In this document: positions 10,649 through 20,274 of the stretch, piece by piece | How the letters are laid out: every line of letters starts with the position of its first letter | Position numbering within the stretch: position 1 is the stretch's first letter | Origin: REEB95 sp963762425 | GTDB lineage: Bacteria > Pseudomonadota > Alphaproteobacteria > ATCC43930 > CGMCC-115725 | Length of the DNA stretch: 64,000 nucleotides | Assembly: GCA_963762425.1 (NCBI GenBank) | Contig: CAVXKY010000004.1 | Span: 1-64,000 of the forward strand | Reading direction: 5' to 3' | Notes under the pieces: model-generated | Database searches by the model: none | What the model was told of the DNA's origin: nothing | The model's input: only the letters and a program-made list of their open reading frames with translations | Made by a program: the position numbers and the translations under genes

Positions 10649-10909
10649 ATGAGCGATGCGGTCGATGCCCTCATCCTCGATCTCCTCGAGTGGGTGTCAA
10701 ACGCCGAGCGGAGCTACGCCGAAGTGATGGAAGCGTGGCGCACCTCGTGCCCCCGGCTCCCGGTTTGGGAGGATGCGGTCGATCGTGGCCTGATCGCGCG
10801 CGAGCACGCGAACGGGCGCTCCATCGTCCGGATCACGCCGTCGGGCCGCGCCCTGCTTTTGTCGCGGCGGAAGCCTGCGCGAGAATCCGGAGCATCGCGG
10901 ACGGCGTGA
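10649..10909 (+). CDS. Small winged-helix (MarR-like) protein, hypothetical
   Basis: 86 residues, not assigned to a named family. The order of elements suggests a single winged helix: a helix (VDALILDLLEWVSNAERSYA), a second helix (EVMEAWRTSCPRLPVWEDAV), then DRGLIAREHANGRSIVRITP as the wing with TPSGRALL after it. Similar short proteins occur in rhizobia and relatives, to my recollection. A palindrome sits just upstream. It ends 7 bases before the 2-hydroxyacid dehydrogenase start, so the two are likely co-transcribed and it may regulate that gene. DNA binding is inferred from the fold pattern only. Confidence 0.65.
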   Translation: MSDAVDALILDLLEWVSNAERSYAEVMEAWRTSCPRLPVWEDAVDRGLIAREHANGRSIVRITPSGRALLLSRRKPARESGASRTA

Positions 10910-10915
10910 TCGGGA

Positions 10916-11929
10916 ATGAAAATCTCGATACTCGACGATTACCACGACACCTTGCGCACGCTGGCCTGTTTCGAAAAGCTGAAAGGCCATGACGTCGAAA
11001 TCTGGAACGACCATGTGCAGGATGTCGATACGCTGACCCGGCGGCTGCAAGACACCGAGGCGCTGGTCCTGATACGCGAGCGGACCGAGATACGCGCGCC
11101 TCTGCTCGACCGCCTGGACAAGCTGAAACTTATCAGTCAACGCAGCGTGTACCCGCACATCGACGTCGCCGCCTGCACCCGGCTCGGCGTGATCGTGTCA
11201 TCGAGCCAGCATCCCGGCACGCCGTCCTACGCGGCGGCGGAGCTGACCTGGGGACTGGTGCTGGCCGCGATGCGCCAGATCCCCCAGCAGGTCGCCGCGC
11301 TCAAGGCCGGGAAATGGCAGGTTGGCGACGGCCTCGGCCTGCGCGACAAGATTCTGGGCATCTACGGCTATGGCCGGATCGGCAGCGTCGTCGCGGGTTA
11401 CGGCAAGGCCTTCGGCATGAAGGTGCTGGTCTGGGCGCGCGCGGAATCGCTGACGCGGGCGCGGGCGGAGGGTTACGCCACGGCGCCCGGCAAGGAAGCG
11501 TTTTTCGAGGCGTGCGATGTCCTCTCGCTGCACATGCGCCTGGTGGAGGCGACGCGCGGGATCGTGACGGCGGGCGATCTCGCCCGCATGAAGCCCACCT
11601 CGCTTATCGTCAACACCAGCCGCGCCAAGCTGATCGAACCCGGCGCGCTGGTGCGCGCCTTGCGGAATGGGCGTCCGGGCATGGCCGCCATCGACGTCTA
11701 CGAAGAAGAGCCGATGCTGGACACGCGCAATCCCCTACTGGCGATGGACAACGTCGTGTGCACGCCGCATATCGGCTACGTGACCCGCGACGAGTATGAG
11801 ATTCAATTCGCCGACATTTTCGACCAGATTTCGGCCTATGCCGCGGGCAAGCCGATCAACGTCGTTAATCCGGAGGTGCTGGCGGCCGGAAACCGGCGCC
11901 CCCGCGCGGGCGGCCGACCGCAGGCCTGA
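10916..11929 (+). CDS. D-isomer-specific 2-hydroxyacid dehydrogenase
   Basis: 337 residues of the NAD(P)-dependent D-2-hydroxyacid dehydrogenase family (phosphoglycerate dehydrogenase, glyoxylate/hydroxypyruvate reductase relatives). The Rossmann fingerprint GIYGYGRIGSVVAGYGKAFG sits near residue 145. Catalytic-site stretches are present: VNTSRAKLIEPGAL (Arg), AAIDVYEEEPM (Glu) and VVCTPHIGYVTRDEY (His). It lacks the ACT domain of true SerA, so substrate is uncertain; a 2-oxo acid reductase role is the safest statement. The C-terminus is extended by a basic Arg/Pro/Gly tail. It is probably expressed with the small winged-helix gene 6 bases upstream. Confidence 0.85.
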   Translation: MKISILDDYHDTLRTLACFEKLKGHDVEIWNDHVQDVDTLTRRLQDTEALVLIRERTEIRAPLLDRLDKLKLISQRSVYPHIDVAACTRLGVIVSSSQHPGTPSYAAAELTWGLVLAAMRQIPQQVAALKAGKWQVGDGLGLRDKILGIYGYGRIGSVVAGYGKAFGMKVLVWARAESLTRARAEGYATAPGKEAFFEACDVLSLHMRLVEATRGIVTAGDLARMKPTSLIVNTSRAKLIEPGALVRALRNGRPGMAAIDVYEEEPMLDTRNPLLAMDNVVCTPHIGYVTRDEYEIQFADIFDQISAYAAGKPINVVNPEVLAAGNRRPRAGGRPQA

Positions 11930-11975
11930 CGCGGGCCGCGGATGCGGCGCAACTGGCCGGGTCGCGCGCCCCGGC

Positions 11976-12004
11976 TTGACGGGCCCTGCCGCTTGCCGTA
12001 GAAA
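11976..12004 (+). promoter_or_regulatory. rpmB promoter
   Basis: TTGACG (11976-11981), a 17-base spacer, then TAGAAA (11999-12004). This predicts a leader of about 45 bases before rpmB. Confidence 0.6.
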
Positions 12005-12015
12005 TCCGGCCTTCC

Positions 12016-12038
12016 GCGGGGCTTGTCCCCGCCTTTTC
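12016..12038 (+). terminator. Terminator-like hairpin in the rpmB leader
   Basis: GCGGGG (12016-12021), loop CTTGT, CCCCGC (12027-12032), then CTTTTCT. The hairpin sits between the rpmB promoter and its ribosome binding site (AAGGAT), where it could attenuate transcription. Loop and tract are short, so it may simply be a leader structure. Confidence 0.4.
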
Positions 12039-12055
12039 TATCCAAGGATTTTCCC

Positions 12056-12358
12056 ATGTCGCGACGGTGCAGCATCACCGGCAAGGGCGTGCTGGTCGGC
12101 AACAATGTGAGCCACGCCAACAACAAGACCAAGCGCCGCTTTCTGCCCAATCTCCAGGTCACCTCGATGCTGTCCGACGCGCTCGGCCAGCCGGTGCGCT
12201 TGCGGCTGTCGACCAGCGCCATCCGCACCATCGAAGTGAATGGCGGACTCGACGCCTATCTGCTCTCCGTGTCCGATGGGCGTCTGCCCACCGAGGCCCG
12301 CCGTCTCAAGCGCCGCATCGTCAAGGCGCAGGCGCGGAAAGACGCGGCAACCGCCTGA
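12056..12358 (+). CDS. rpmB: 50S ribosomal protein L28 (bL28)
   Basis: 100 residues. The start MSRRCSITGKGVLVGNNVSH is the diagnostic bL28 N-terminus, followed by NNKTKRRFLPNLQ and the basic C-terminal extension common in alphaproteobacteria (RLKRRIVKAQARKDAATA). ATG 12056 has AAGGAT 9-14 bases upstream; an in-frame start at 12023 lies inside the leader and is rejected. Of the four cysteine positions seen in zinc-binding L28 forms only Cys5 is present, so this is the zinc-free type. Confidence 0.97.
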   Translation: MSRRCSITGKGVLVGNNVSHANNKTKRRFLPNLQVTSMLSDALGQPVRLRLSTSAIRTIEVNGGLDAYLLSVSDGRLPTEARRLKRRIVKAQARKDAATA

Positions 12359-12407
12359 CCCGGCTGCGCCGGCCGGCGGCGGCGCGCGCCTGAAGTGGGT
12401 TGCAGTC

Positions 12408-12453
12408 GCGGGACGGGTCTACCATTATCCCGCCTTCTTTCGCCTGGAAGGCG
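12408..12453 (+). promoter_or_regulatory. metK leader with mutually exclusive hairpins (possible regulatory RNA)
   Basis: Stem 1 pairs GCGGGA (12408-12413) with TCCCGC (12428-12433). Stem 2 pairs CGCCTTC (12431-12437) with GAAGGCG (12447-12453). They share bases 12431-12433, so only one can form fully. A run of seven A follows (12458-12464), then AGGGAG and the GTG start. Some alphaproteobacterial metK and met genes carry small SAM-sensing pseudoknots here, but I cannot match this leader to a SAM-II or SAM/SAH consensus from memory. Confidence 0.3.
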
Positions 12454-12479
12454 GCTTAAAAAAACAGGGAGCTTCGACC

Positions 12480-13646
12480 GTGAGCCTGCGCGATTACGTT
12501 TTCACCAGCGAATCCGTTTCCGAGGGTCACCCGGACAAGGTCTGCGACCGCATCTCCGACGCCGTGGTCGATGCGTTCCTCACCGCCGATCCGATGTCGC
12601 ACGTCGCCTGCGAAACGCTGTGCACCACCAACCGGGTGATCATGGCGGGCGAGGTGCGCGGGCCCAAATCGGTCACCAAGGAACATCTGATCGAGGTCGC
12701 GCGCGCCGCCATCAAGGACATCGGCTACGAGCAGGCGGGCTTCCACTGGAAGAAGGCGCATGTCGAGTGCCTCGTCCACGAGCAATCCTCCGACATCGCC
12801 CAGGGCGTCGACAGCGCCGGCAACAAGGACGAGGGCGCGGGCGACCAGGGCATCATGTTCGGCTATGCCTGCACCGAGACGCCGGAGTTGATGCCCGCGC
12901 CGCTCTATTACGCGCACGCCATTCTCAAATCGATGGCCGAGGCGCGCCATTCGGGCGCGACGCCCGATTTCGGTCCCGACGCCAAGAGCCAGATCTCGCT
13001 CGAATACAGGAACGGCAAGCCGGTGCGCGCCACGTCCGTTGTTGTGTCGACGCAACATAGCGAAAAGATCGACCAGGACCAGGTGCGCGAGATCGTGCGT
13101 CCGCACGTGCTCGAGGTGCTGCCCAAGGGCTGGATGTGCGGCGAGGAGCATTTCTACGTCAATCCCACGGGGCGCTTCGTCATCGGCGGACCGGACGGCG
13201 ATTGCGGCCTCACCGGCCGCAAGATCATCGTCGACACCTATGGCGGCGCTTCGCCGCATGGCGGCGGCGCCTTCTCGGGCAAGGACCCGTCGAAGGTCGA
13301 CCGCTCGGCGGCCTATGCCGCGCGTTACCTCGCCAAGAACGTGGTGGCGGCGGGCTTGGCCGAGCGCTGCACCATCCAGGTGTCCTACGCCATCGGCGTG
13401 GCCAAGCCCTTGTCGGTCTATATCGACACCGCCGGCACCGGCAAGGTGCCGGAGGACAAGCTCTCCAAGGTGTTGCAGGAGATGATGGATTTGAGCCCGC
13501 GCGGCATCCGTACCCATCTGAAACTCAACCGGCCGATCTATGCGCGCACCTCTTCCTACGGCCATTTCGGCCGCCCGCCCGACGCCGATGGCGGTTTCTC
13601 CTGGGAGAAGACCGATCTCGCCGATCAACTGAAGCGCGCCTTCTGA
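12480..13646 (+). CDS. metK: S-adenosylmethionine synthetase
   Basis: 388 residues. Makes SAM from methionine and ATP in the cytoplasm. Family signatures are present: TSESVSEGHPDKVCDRISDA near the N-terminus (metal and ATP site), GAGDQGIMFGYA (residues about 120-131) and GGGAFSGKDPSKVDRSAAY (about 260-280). The GTG at 12480 is chosen because AGGGAG lies just upstream and the protein then starts MSLRDYVFTSESVSEGH, as in relatives; longer in-frame starts would translate the structured leader. ahcY follows 13 bases later, pairing synthesis of the methyl donor with removal of its by-product. Confidence 0.97.
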   Translation: MSLRDYVFTSESVSEGHPDKVCDRISDAVVDAFLTADPMSHVACETLCTTNRVIMAGEVRGPKSVTKEHLIEVARAAIKDIGYEQAGFHWKKAHVECLVHEQSSDIAQGVDSAGNKDEGAGDQGIMFGYACTETPELMPAPLYYAHAILKSMAEARHSGATPDFGPDAKSQISLEYRNGKPVRATSVVVSTQHSEKIDQDQVREIVRPHVLEVLPKGWMCGEEHFYVNPTGRFVIGGPDGDCGLTGRKIIVDTYGGASPHGGGAFSGKDPSKVDRSAAYAARYLAKNVVAAGLAERCTIQVSYAIGVAKPLSVYIDTAGTGKVPEDKLSKVLQEMMDLSPRGIRTHLKLNRPIYARTSSYGHFGRPPDADGGFSWEKTDLADQLKRAF

Positions 13647-13659
13647 GGATTCCCAATTC

Positions 13660-15054
<1,395 letters not shown>

Positions 15055-15060
15055 TTCCCG

Positions 15061-15069
15061 TGCTATAAT
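15061..15069 (+). promoter_or_regulatory. Extended -10 promoter of the cytochrome bd operon
   Basis: TGC followed by a perfect TATAAT (15064-15069) in the 48-base gap between ahcY and cydP. There is no good -35 at normal distance, as expected for an extended -10 promoter. No clear FNR-type palindrome is visible here. Confidence 0.55.
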
Positions 15070-15102
15070 CGCCCGATCCGATCCTCGGGGGAGTGACAGG
15101 AC

Positions 15103-15270
15103 ATGGCCGTACGGCGTTTGCGCCGCGAAATCATCGCCGCTCTCGCCGCCAAGACGCTGGCGCTCGTGTTCCTCTATGCGCTGTTCTTTTCGCCGTCCCA
15201 CCAGCCGCCGATGACATCCCAATCGGTCGCGGCGCATCTCGCCGGAGAAACGCCCGGAGACATACGATGA
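15103..15270 (+). CDS. cydP: Putative small cytochrome bd-associated subunit CydP
   Basis: A 55-residue reading frame: a basic N-terminus (MAVRRLRREIIAALAAKTL), one membrane helix (ALVFLYALFF), then a Pro/Ser-rich segment and a short soluble end (SVAAHLAGETPGDIR). Size, charge pattern, single helix and place directly before cydA match the CydP family of proteobacterial bd-oxidase operons. The TGA stop overlaps the cydA ATG (ATGA at 15267-15270), a strong sign of co-translation. The exact role of CydP is not settled. No other gene fits this interval. Confidence 0.75.
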   Translation: MAVRRLRREIIAALAAKTLALVFLYALFFSPSHQPPMTSQSVAAHLAGETPGDIR

Positions 15271-16801
15271 TCGATCCGCAAGCCGTCGAATTGTCGCGCC
15301 TGCAATTCGGATTGACCGCCCTGTATCACTTCCTGTTCGTGCCGCTGACGCTCGGCCTGTCCGTGCTGCTCGCCATCATGGAGAGCGTCTATGTCATGAC
15401 CGGCCGCGCCATCTGGCGCGCGATGACGCGCTATTGGGGCCTGCTCTTCGGCATCAATTTCGCCATGGGCGTCGCGACCGGCATCACCATGGAATTCCAG
15501 TTCGGCACCAATTGGGCCTATTACGCGCATTATGTCGGCGACATCTTCGGCGCGCCGCTGGCGATCGAGGGCCTAATGGCGTTCTTCCTCGAGGCGACAT
15601 TCGTCGGCTTGTTCTTCTTCGGCTGGGACCGGATGTCGCGGGTGGGCCACCTCGTCGTGACCTGCCTCCTGGCGCTCGGCACCAATCTCTCGGCGCTGTG
15701 GATCCTGATCGCCAATGGCTGGATGCAGCATCCGGTGGGGGCTGCGTTCAATCCGCAATCCATGCGCATGGAGCTGACCTCGTTCTACGATGTGTTCTTC
15801 AACCCGGTGGCGCAGGACAAATTCGTTCACACCGTGAGCGCGGGCTACGTCACCGGAGCCATGTTCGTGCTGTCGGTGAGCGCCTGGTTCCTGCTCAAGG
15901 GCCGCAACCGCGAATTCGCCAAGCGCTCGATGACGGTGGCGGCCAGCTTCGGCCTGGCTTCGGCGCTTTCGGTCGTCGTGCTGGGCGACGAGAGCGGCTA
16001 TACCGCTTCGCAGAACCAGAAGATGAAGATCGCCGCCATCGAGGCGATGTGGGAAACCCAGACGCCGCCGGCGAGCTTCACCGTCTTCGGCTTTCCCGAT
16101 CTCCGGGAGCAAAAGACGCATGCCGCGATCCGCGTGCCCTGGGTGATGGGGCTGATCGCCACCCGCTCGCTCGACCAGCCGGTGCCGGGCGATCGAGAAT
16201 CTGGTCGCCGACAACGTCGTGCGCGTCCAAAGCGGCATCCTGGCCTATGGCGCGCTCGACAAGCTGCGCGCCAACCCCAAGGATGACACGGCGCGGGCCC
16301 TGCTCGATGCCCATGCCGCCGATTTGGGCTATGGGCTCTTGCTGAAGCGCTACACCGACAAGGTGACCGACGCGACCCCGGCTCAGATCCAGCAGGCGGC
16401 CCGGGACACCGTGCCCGGCGTGCTGCCGCTGTTCTGGTCGTTCCGCTTCATGGTGGGCTTGGGCTTCTATTTCATCGCGCTGTTCGCGTTCTCCTTCTGG
16501 CTTTCGGCCAGGCGGCATCTCGAGAGACTATCCCGCCTATCTGCGCCTGGCGTTGTGGTCGCTGCCGCTCCCGTGGGTGGCGGCGGAATTGGGCTGGTTC
16601 GTCGCCGAATACGGCCGCCAGCCCTGGACCATCGACGGCGTGTTGCCGACATATCTTTCGGTTTCGTCGATCTCCGCCGGCAATGTCGCCACGAGCCTCG
16701 CCGGATTCGTGCTGTTCTACAGCGCGCTCGCCGCCGTCGAGGTTTATCTGATGGTCAAATACATCCGCCTCGGGCCCGAGGGCTCGGGCGTCAACGGGTG
16801 A
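15267..16801 (+). CDS. cydA: Cytochrome bd ubiquinol oxidase subunit I (two apparent frameshifts)
   Basis: Heme-bearing subunit of the high-affinity quinol oxidase in the inner membrane. Joined over three frames it has about 510 residues. Visible are the N-terminus LSRLQFGLTALYHFLFVPLT (His heme ligand), GVATGITMEFQFGTNWAYYA, the substantially conserved Q-loop start GDESGYTASQNQKMKIAAIE with the following EAMWETQ, and the C-terminal GRQPWTIDGVLPTYLSVS. Extra single bases at about 16191 and 16525 break the frame. The Q-loop C-terminal part looks short, so this may be the short-Q-loop (CIO-like) group. It sits in the operon cydP-cydA-cydB-cydX. Confidence 0.9.
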
Positions 16802-16810
16802 GGGGCGGCC

Positions 16811-17953
16811 ATGCTGCAATTCCTCGATTACGAAACCCTGCGCGTCATCTGGTGGGGGCTCCTGGGCGTGCTGCTGATGGGCTTCGCGGCGATGGACGGG
16901 TTCGATCTCGGCGTCTGCATCTGGCTTCCCTTCCTCGCCAAGACCGATTCCGAGCGGCGCATGATCATCAACAGCGTCGGTCCGGTCTGGGAAGGCAACC
17001 AGGTGTGGCTCATCCTCGGCGCCGGCGCCATCTTCGCCGCCTGGCCGCCGGTCTATGCGGTGGCGTTTTCGGGTTTCTACCTCGCCATGTTCCTGGTGCT
17101 GTGTTCGCTGATCCTGCGCCCGGTCGGTTTCAAGTATCGCAGCAAGCTCGAGGATCCGCGCTGGCGCGAGGTCTGGGACTGGCTCTTGTTCGCGGGCGGG
17201 CTGGTGCCGGCGCTGGTTTTCGGCGTGGCGGTGGGCAACGCGCTCCTGGGCGCGCCTTTCCGCTTCGATCCCGATCTGCGCATGAGCTACGAGGGCAATC
17301 TCCTGGGATTGTTCCAGCCCTTTGCCCTGCTGACCGGGTTGGTCTCGGTCGCCATGCTGGCGATGCACGGCGCCTCCTATCTCGCCGCCAAGACGGGGAC
17401 GCCGGTGGCGCCGCGCGCGCGCCGCGCCGCTTGGCTGGCGGCGATGGCGTTGATCGTGCTGTTCGCCATCGGCGGGTTCTGGACGGCGAAGCTCGACGGC
17501 TATCGCATCGTGGGATCGCTCGCGCATGACGCGGCCTCCAATCCGCTGCACAAGCAGGCGGTGCGCCAAGCCGGGGGGTGGCTTGCGAATTATTCGGCGA
17601 TGCCTTGGACCATGATCGCGCCGGCGTTGGGTTTCGGCGGCGCGGCGCTCATGGCGTTGGCGCAGCGCCTGCGTTACGACAAACTCGCCGTGGTGGCGAG
17701 CGGCGCCGCGGTCATGGGCGTGGTGGCCACGGCGGGGTTGAGCATGTTCCCCTTCATCCTGCCGTCCTCGCTCGACCCGTCCATGAGCCTCACCGTGTGG
17801 GACGCGTCGTCGAGCCGCGGCACCCTGGCGCTCATGCTGGTGGCGACGGTGGTGTGCCTGCCCTTCGTGCTGGCCTACACCGCCTTCGTCTACCGGGTCT
17901 TGCGCGGCCGCGTCACGGCGGGGCGGATCGAAGCCGACCCCCACAGCTACTGA
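16811..17953 (+). CDS. cydB: Cytochrome bd ubiquinol oxidase subunit II
   Basis: 380 residues, intact. Structural partner of CydA with about nine membrane helices. Typical stretches: VLLMGFAAMDGFDLGVCIWL near the N-terminus, NSVGPVWEGNQVWLILGAGA (about residues 56-75), FRPVGFKYRSK-like LRPVGFKYRSKLEDPRWREV, and SMSLTVWDASSSRGTLALML near the C-terminus. It starts 9 bases after cydA and is followed 12 bases later by cydX. No frame damage here, in contrast to cydA. Confidence 0.97.
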   Translation: MLQFLDYETLRVIWWGLLGVLLMGFAAMDGFDLGVCIWLPFLAKTDSERRMIINSVGPVWEGNQVWLILGAGAIFAAWPPVYAVAFSGFYLAMFLVLCSLILRPVGFKYRSKLEDPRWREVWDWLLFAGGLVPALVFGVAVGNALLGAPFRFDPDLRMSYEGNLLGLFQPFALLTGLVSVAMLAMHGASYLAAKTGTPVAPRARRAAWLAAMALIVLFAIGGFWTAKLDGYRIVGSLAHDAASNPLHKQAVRQAGGWLANYSAMPWTMIAPALGFGGAALMALAQRLRYDKLAVVASGAAVMGVVATAGLSMFPFILPSSLDPSMSLTVWDASSSRGTLALMLVATVVCLPFVLAYTAFVYRVLRGRVTAGRIEADPHSY

Positions 17954-17965
17954 GGAGACCGGACG

Positions 17966-18070
17966 ATGTGGTATTTCAGCTGGATCCTGGGCCTGGGCCT
18001 GGCTTGCGCCTTCGCCATCCTCAACGCCATGTGGCTCGAGATTCGCGACGACGATTCCCGCCGCAGCTAA
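17966..18070 (+). CDS. cydX: Cytochrome bd small subunit CydX
   Basis: 34 residues: MWYFSWILGLGLACAFAILN then AMWLEIRDDDSRRS. This is the CydX/YbgT pattern: an N-terminal MWYFxWILG, one membrane helix and an acidic-basic tail. CydX stabilises the bd oxidase hemes. It starts 12 bases after the cydB stop with GAGGAG upstream and ends 9 bases before the convergent iorB-like gene. Confidence 0.9.
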   Translation: MWYFSWILGLGLACAFAILNAMWLEIRDDDSRRS

Positions 18071-18079
18071 GACGGCTTC

Positions 18080-20263
18080 TCAGGCCGAGCCGAGATTGAC
18101 GGTGCGGATCGGCAGCGAGCGGATGCGCTTGCCGGTGGCGGCGAACACCGCATTGGCCACCGCCGGCGCCACCGGCGCGAGGCCAGGTTCGCCGATGCCG
18201 CCCCATTTCTTGCCGCCCGACAGCGCCAGATAGGTTTCGATCTTCGGCGCGTCGGCCATGCGCAGCACCGGGTAGGAATCGAAATTATCCTGCACCACCC
18301 TTCCGTCCTTGATGGTGATCTCGCCCGACAGCGCCGCCGACAGGCCGAAGATGATGCCGCCTTCCATCTGCATCTCGATGGTGCGCGGATTGACCGCGTG
18401 GCCGCAATCGACCACGGCGACGACGCGGTCGACGCGCACCTCGCCCTTGGGGCTCACGGTCACTTCCACGGTCTCGCCGACGATCGAGCCGAAACTTTCA
18501 TGGATGGCGATGCCGCGGCCCTGGCCGGCCTGCATGGGTTTGCCCCAATCGCCCTTGTCGGCCAGCAGGTCGAGCACGCCGGTGAAATCGCTGCGATGGG
18601 CGAGCAGCGCGCGGCGGAACTTCAGCGGGTCTTGCTTGGCTTCGTGCGCCAGCTCGTCGATGAAGCTTTCGATGAAGAAGGCGTTCTGCGACGCGCCGAC
18701 CGAGCGCCAGAAATAGACCGGCACATGGGTGTTGGTGAGCGAGCAGGCGACCCGCAGATTCGGGATCTTGTAGGATGTCGTGGCGAGCCCGTCGACCGCC
18801 ATCGGCTCGACGCCGCTTGCAACTTGGTCGCGCCCGGATGAGCGCAGGATCGACCCCACCACGGTGCGGCAATCGAAGGCCGTGGGCAAACCGTCCGCGC
18901 CAAGCGCGGCGCGGAACCGCACCGCCGCCTGCGGCCGGTAACGGTCATGCGTCATGTCCTCTTCACGCGTTCGCACCAGCTTCACCGGCTTGCCGATGGC
19001 CTTGCTCACCAATATGGCATGGACCATCTCGTCGTTCATCGAGCGCCGGCCGAAGCCGCCGCCGAGATAGCAATTGTGGACATAGCATTGCTCGGGGGGC
19101 AGGCCCGAGGCCTGGGCGGCGAGTTCGATGGCGTTCATCGGGCTCTGCGAGCCGATCCACACATCGACCCGGCCGGCCTGGACATGGGCGGTGGCGTTCA
19201 AAGGCTCCATCTGGGCGTGCGCCAGATGCGGCGCCTCGTAGACCGCCTCGATCACCTTGGCGCCCTTAAGCGCGTTGTCGACGTCGCCGTCGTTGCGGGC
19301 ATTCGTCATCGCGCCATCGAGTTTGTCGCGATAGAACTTCTTGAACTGCTCGGTGCTGGTGCCGGCGCCGGCGCCGAAATCCCACACGACGGCGAGGTCT
19401 CCGAGCGCGTTCTTGGCGCGCCAATAGCGGTCGGCGACCACCGCCACCGCGTCGTCGAGCTTCACCACTCGCAGGATGCCGCGGCGGCCCTTGATCTTGG
19501 CATCGTCGACGCTCTTGAGCTTGCCGCCGAAAACCGGACAGGCCGAAACCGCGGCATAGACCATGCCGGGAATCCGGGTGTCGATGGCGAATTGCGCCGA
19601 ACCGTTGATCTTGAGCGGCACGTCGAGCCGCCCCATCGGCTTGCCGATGAGCTTGAATTCCTCGGGCGGGCGGATCGCCGGCTCCTGAACGAGCTGGATT
19701 TTGGCGGCGTCGGCCGCCAACGCGCCGTAGCCCAGATTCCGGCCGGAGGCTTTGTGCGCGACCTTGCCGTCCTTGGCCTCGCATTGGTCGGCCGCCACCT
19801 TCCAGCGCTTGGCCGCCGCGGCGATGAGGCGTTCGCGCGCCGAGGCGCCGGCCTGTTGCAGCATATGATAGGAGGTGCGCACGCCCGAGCTGCCGGTGGT
19901 CCGCATGTTGCCGTAGACGTTTTTGCTCTTCAGGTTGCGGTTGGCCGAGGCGTATTCGACCTTGATCTTGGTCCAGTCGGCTTCGAGCTCTTCGGCGATG
20001 ATCATGGCGAGCGCGGTCGTCGTCCCTTGGCCCATCTCGCTGTGCGGCGAACGGAAGGTCACGGCGCCGTCGGGCGCGATTTCGAGGAAAGCATTGATTT
20101 CGTGCTCGGCGGTCTCCTTGCTCCAAGGCTGGGTTCCGATCATCGCCGCCTTGGCTAGCCCGGGAAAGGCCATGCCGATGGCGAGGCCGCCGGTGGCGGT
20201 CAGCGAGGTGACGACGAAACCGCGGCGGGTAATACCGGCGGGAAGCGGACTGTTTCCGTCCAT
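18080..20263 (-). CDS. iorB: Molybdenum hydroxylase large subunit, isoquinoline 1-oxidoreductase beta-like
   Basis: 727 residues. Catalytic subunit of the xanthine oxidase superfamily, binding a molybdenum cofactor. A twin-arginine signal opens it (TRRGFVVTSLTATGGLAIGM, Arg13-Arg14), so the enzyme is expected in the periplasm. Visible are SPHSEMGQGTTTALAMIIAE (molybdopterin region), the cofactor-binding CYLGGGFGRRSMNDEMVH, and GGIGEPGLAPVAPAVANAVF near the C-terminus, which holds the catalytic-Glu GEPG loop. Start 20263 (MDGNSP) has GGGAGG upstream. The small subunit precedes it by 11 bases. The natural substrate is unknown; members oxidise N-heterocycles or aldehydes. No cofactor-insertion chaperone gene is seen nearby. 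Confidence 0.85.
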   Translation of the reverse strand: MDGNSPLPAGITRRGFVVTSLTATGGLAIGMAFPGLAKAAMIGTQPWSKETAEHEINAFLEIAPDGAVTFRSPHSEMGQGTTTALAMIIAEELEADWTKIKVEYASANRNLKSKNVYGNMRTTGSSGVRTSYHMLQQAGASARERLIAAAAKRWKVAADQCEAKDGKVAHKASGRNLGYGALAADAAKIQLVQEPAIRPPEEFKLIGKPMGRLDVPLKINGSAQFAIDTRIPGMVYAAVSACPVFGGKLKSVDDAKIKGRRGILRVVKLDDAVAVVADRYWRAKNALGDLAVVWDFGAGAGTSTEQFKKFYRDKLDGAMTNARNDGDVDNALKGAKVIEAVYEAPHLAHAQMEPLNATAHVQAGRVDVWIGSQSPMNAIELAAQASGLPPEQCYVHNCYLGGGFGRRSMNDEMVHAILVSKAIGKPVKLVRTREEDMTHDRYRPQAAVRFRAALGADGLPTAFDCRTVVGSILRSSGRDQVASGVEPMAVDGLATTSYKIPNLRVACSLTNTHVPVYFWRSVGASQNAFFIESFIDELAHEAKQDPLKFRRALLAHRSDFTGVLDLLADKGDWGKPMQAGQGRGIAIHESFGSIVGETVEVTVSPKGEVRVDRVVAVVDCGHAVNPRTIEMQMEGGIIFGLSAALSGEITIKDGRVVQDNFDSYPVLRMADAPKIETYLALSGGKKWGGIGEPGLAPVAPAVANAVFAATGKRIRSLPIRTVNLGSA

Positions 20264-20274
20264 GGCGACCTCCC

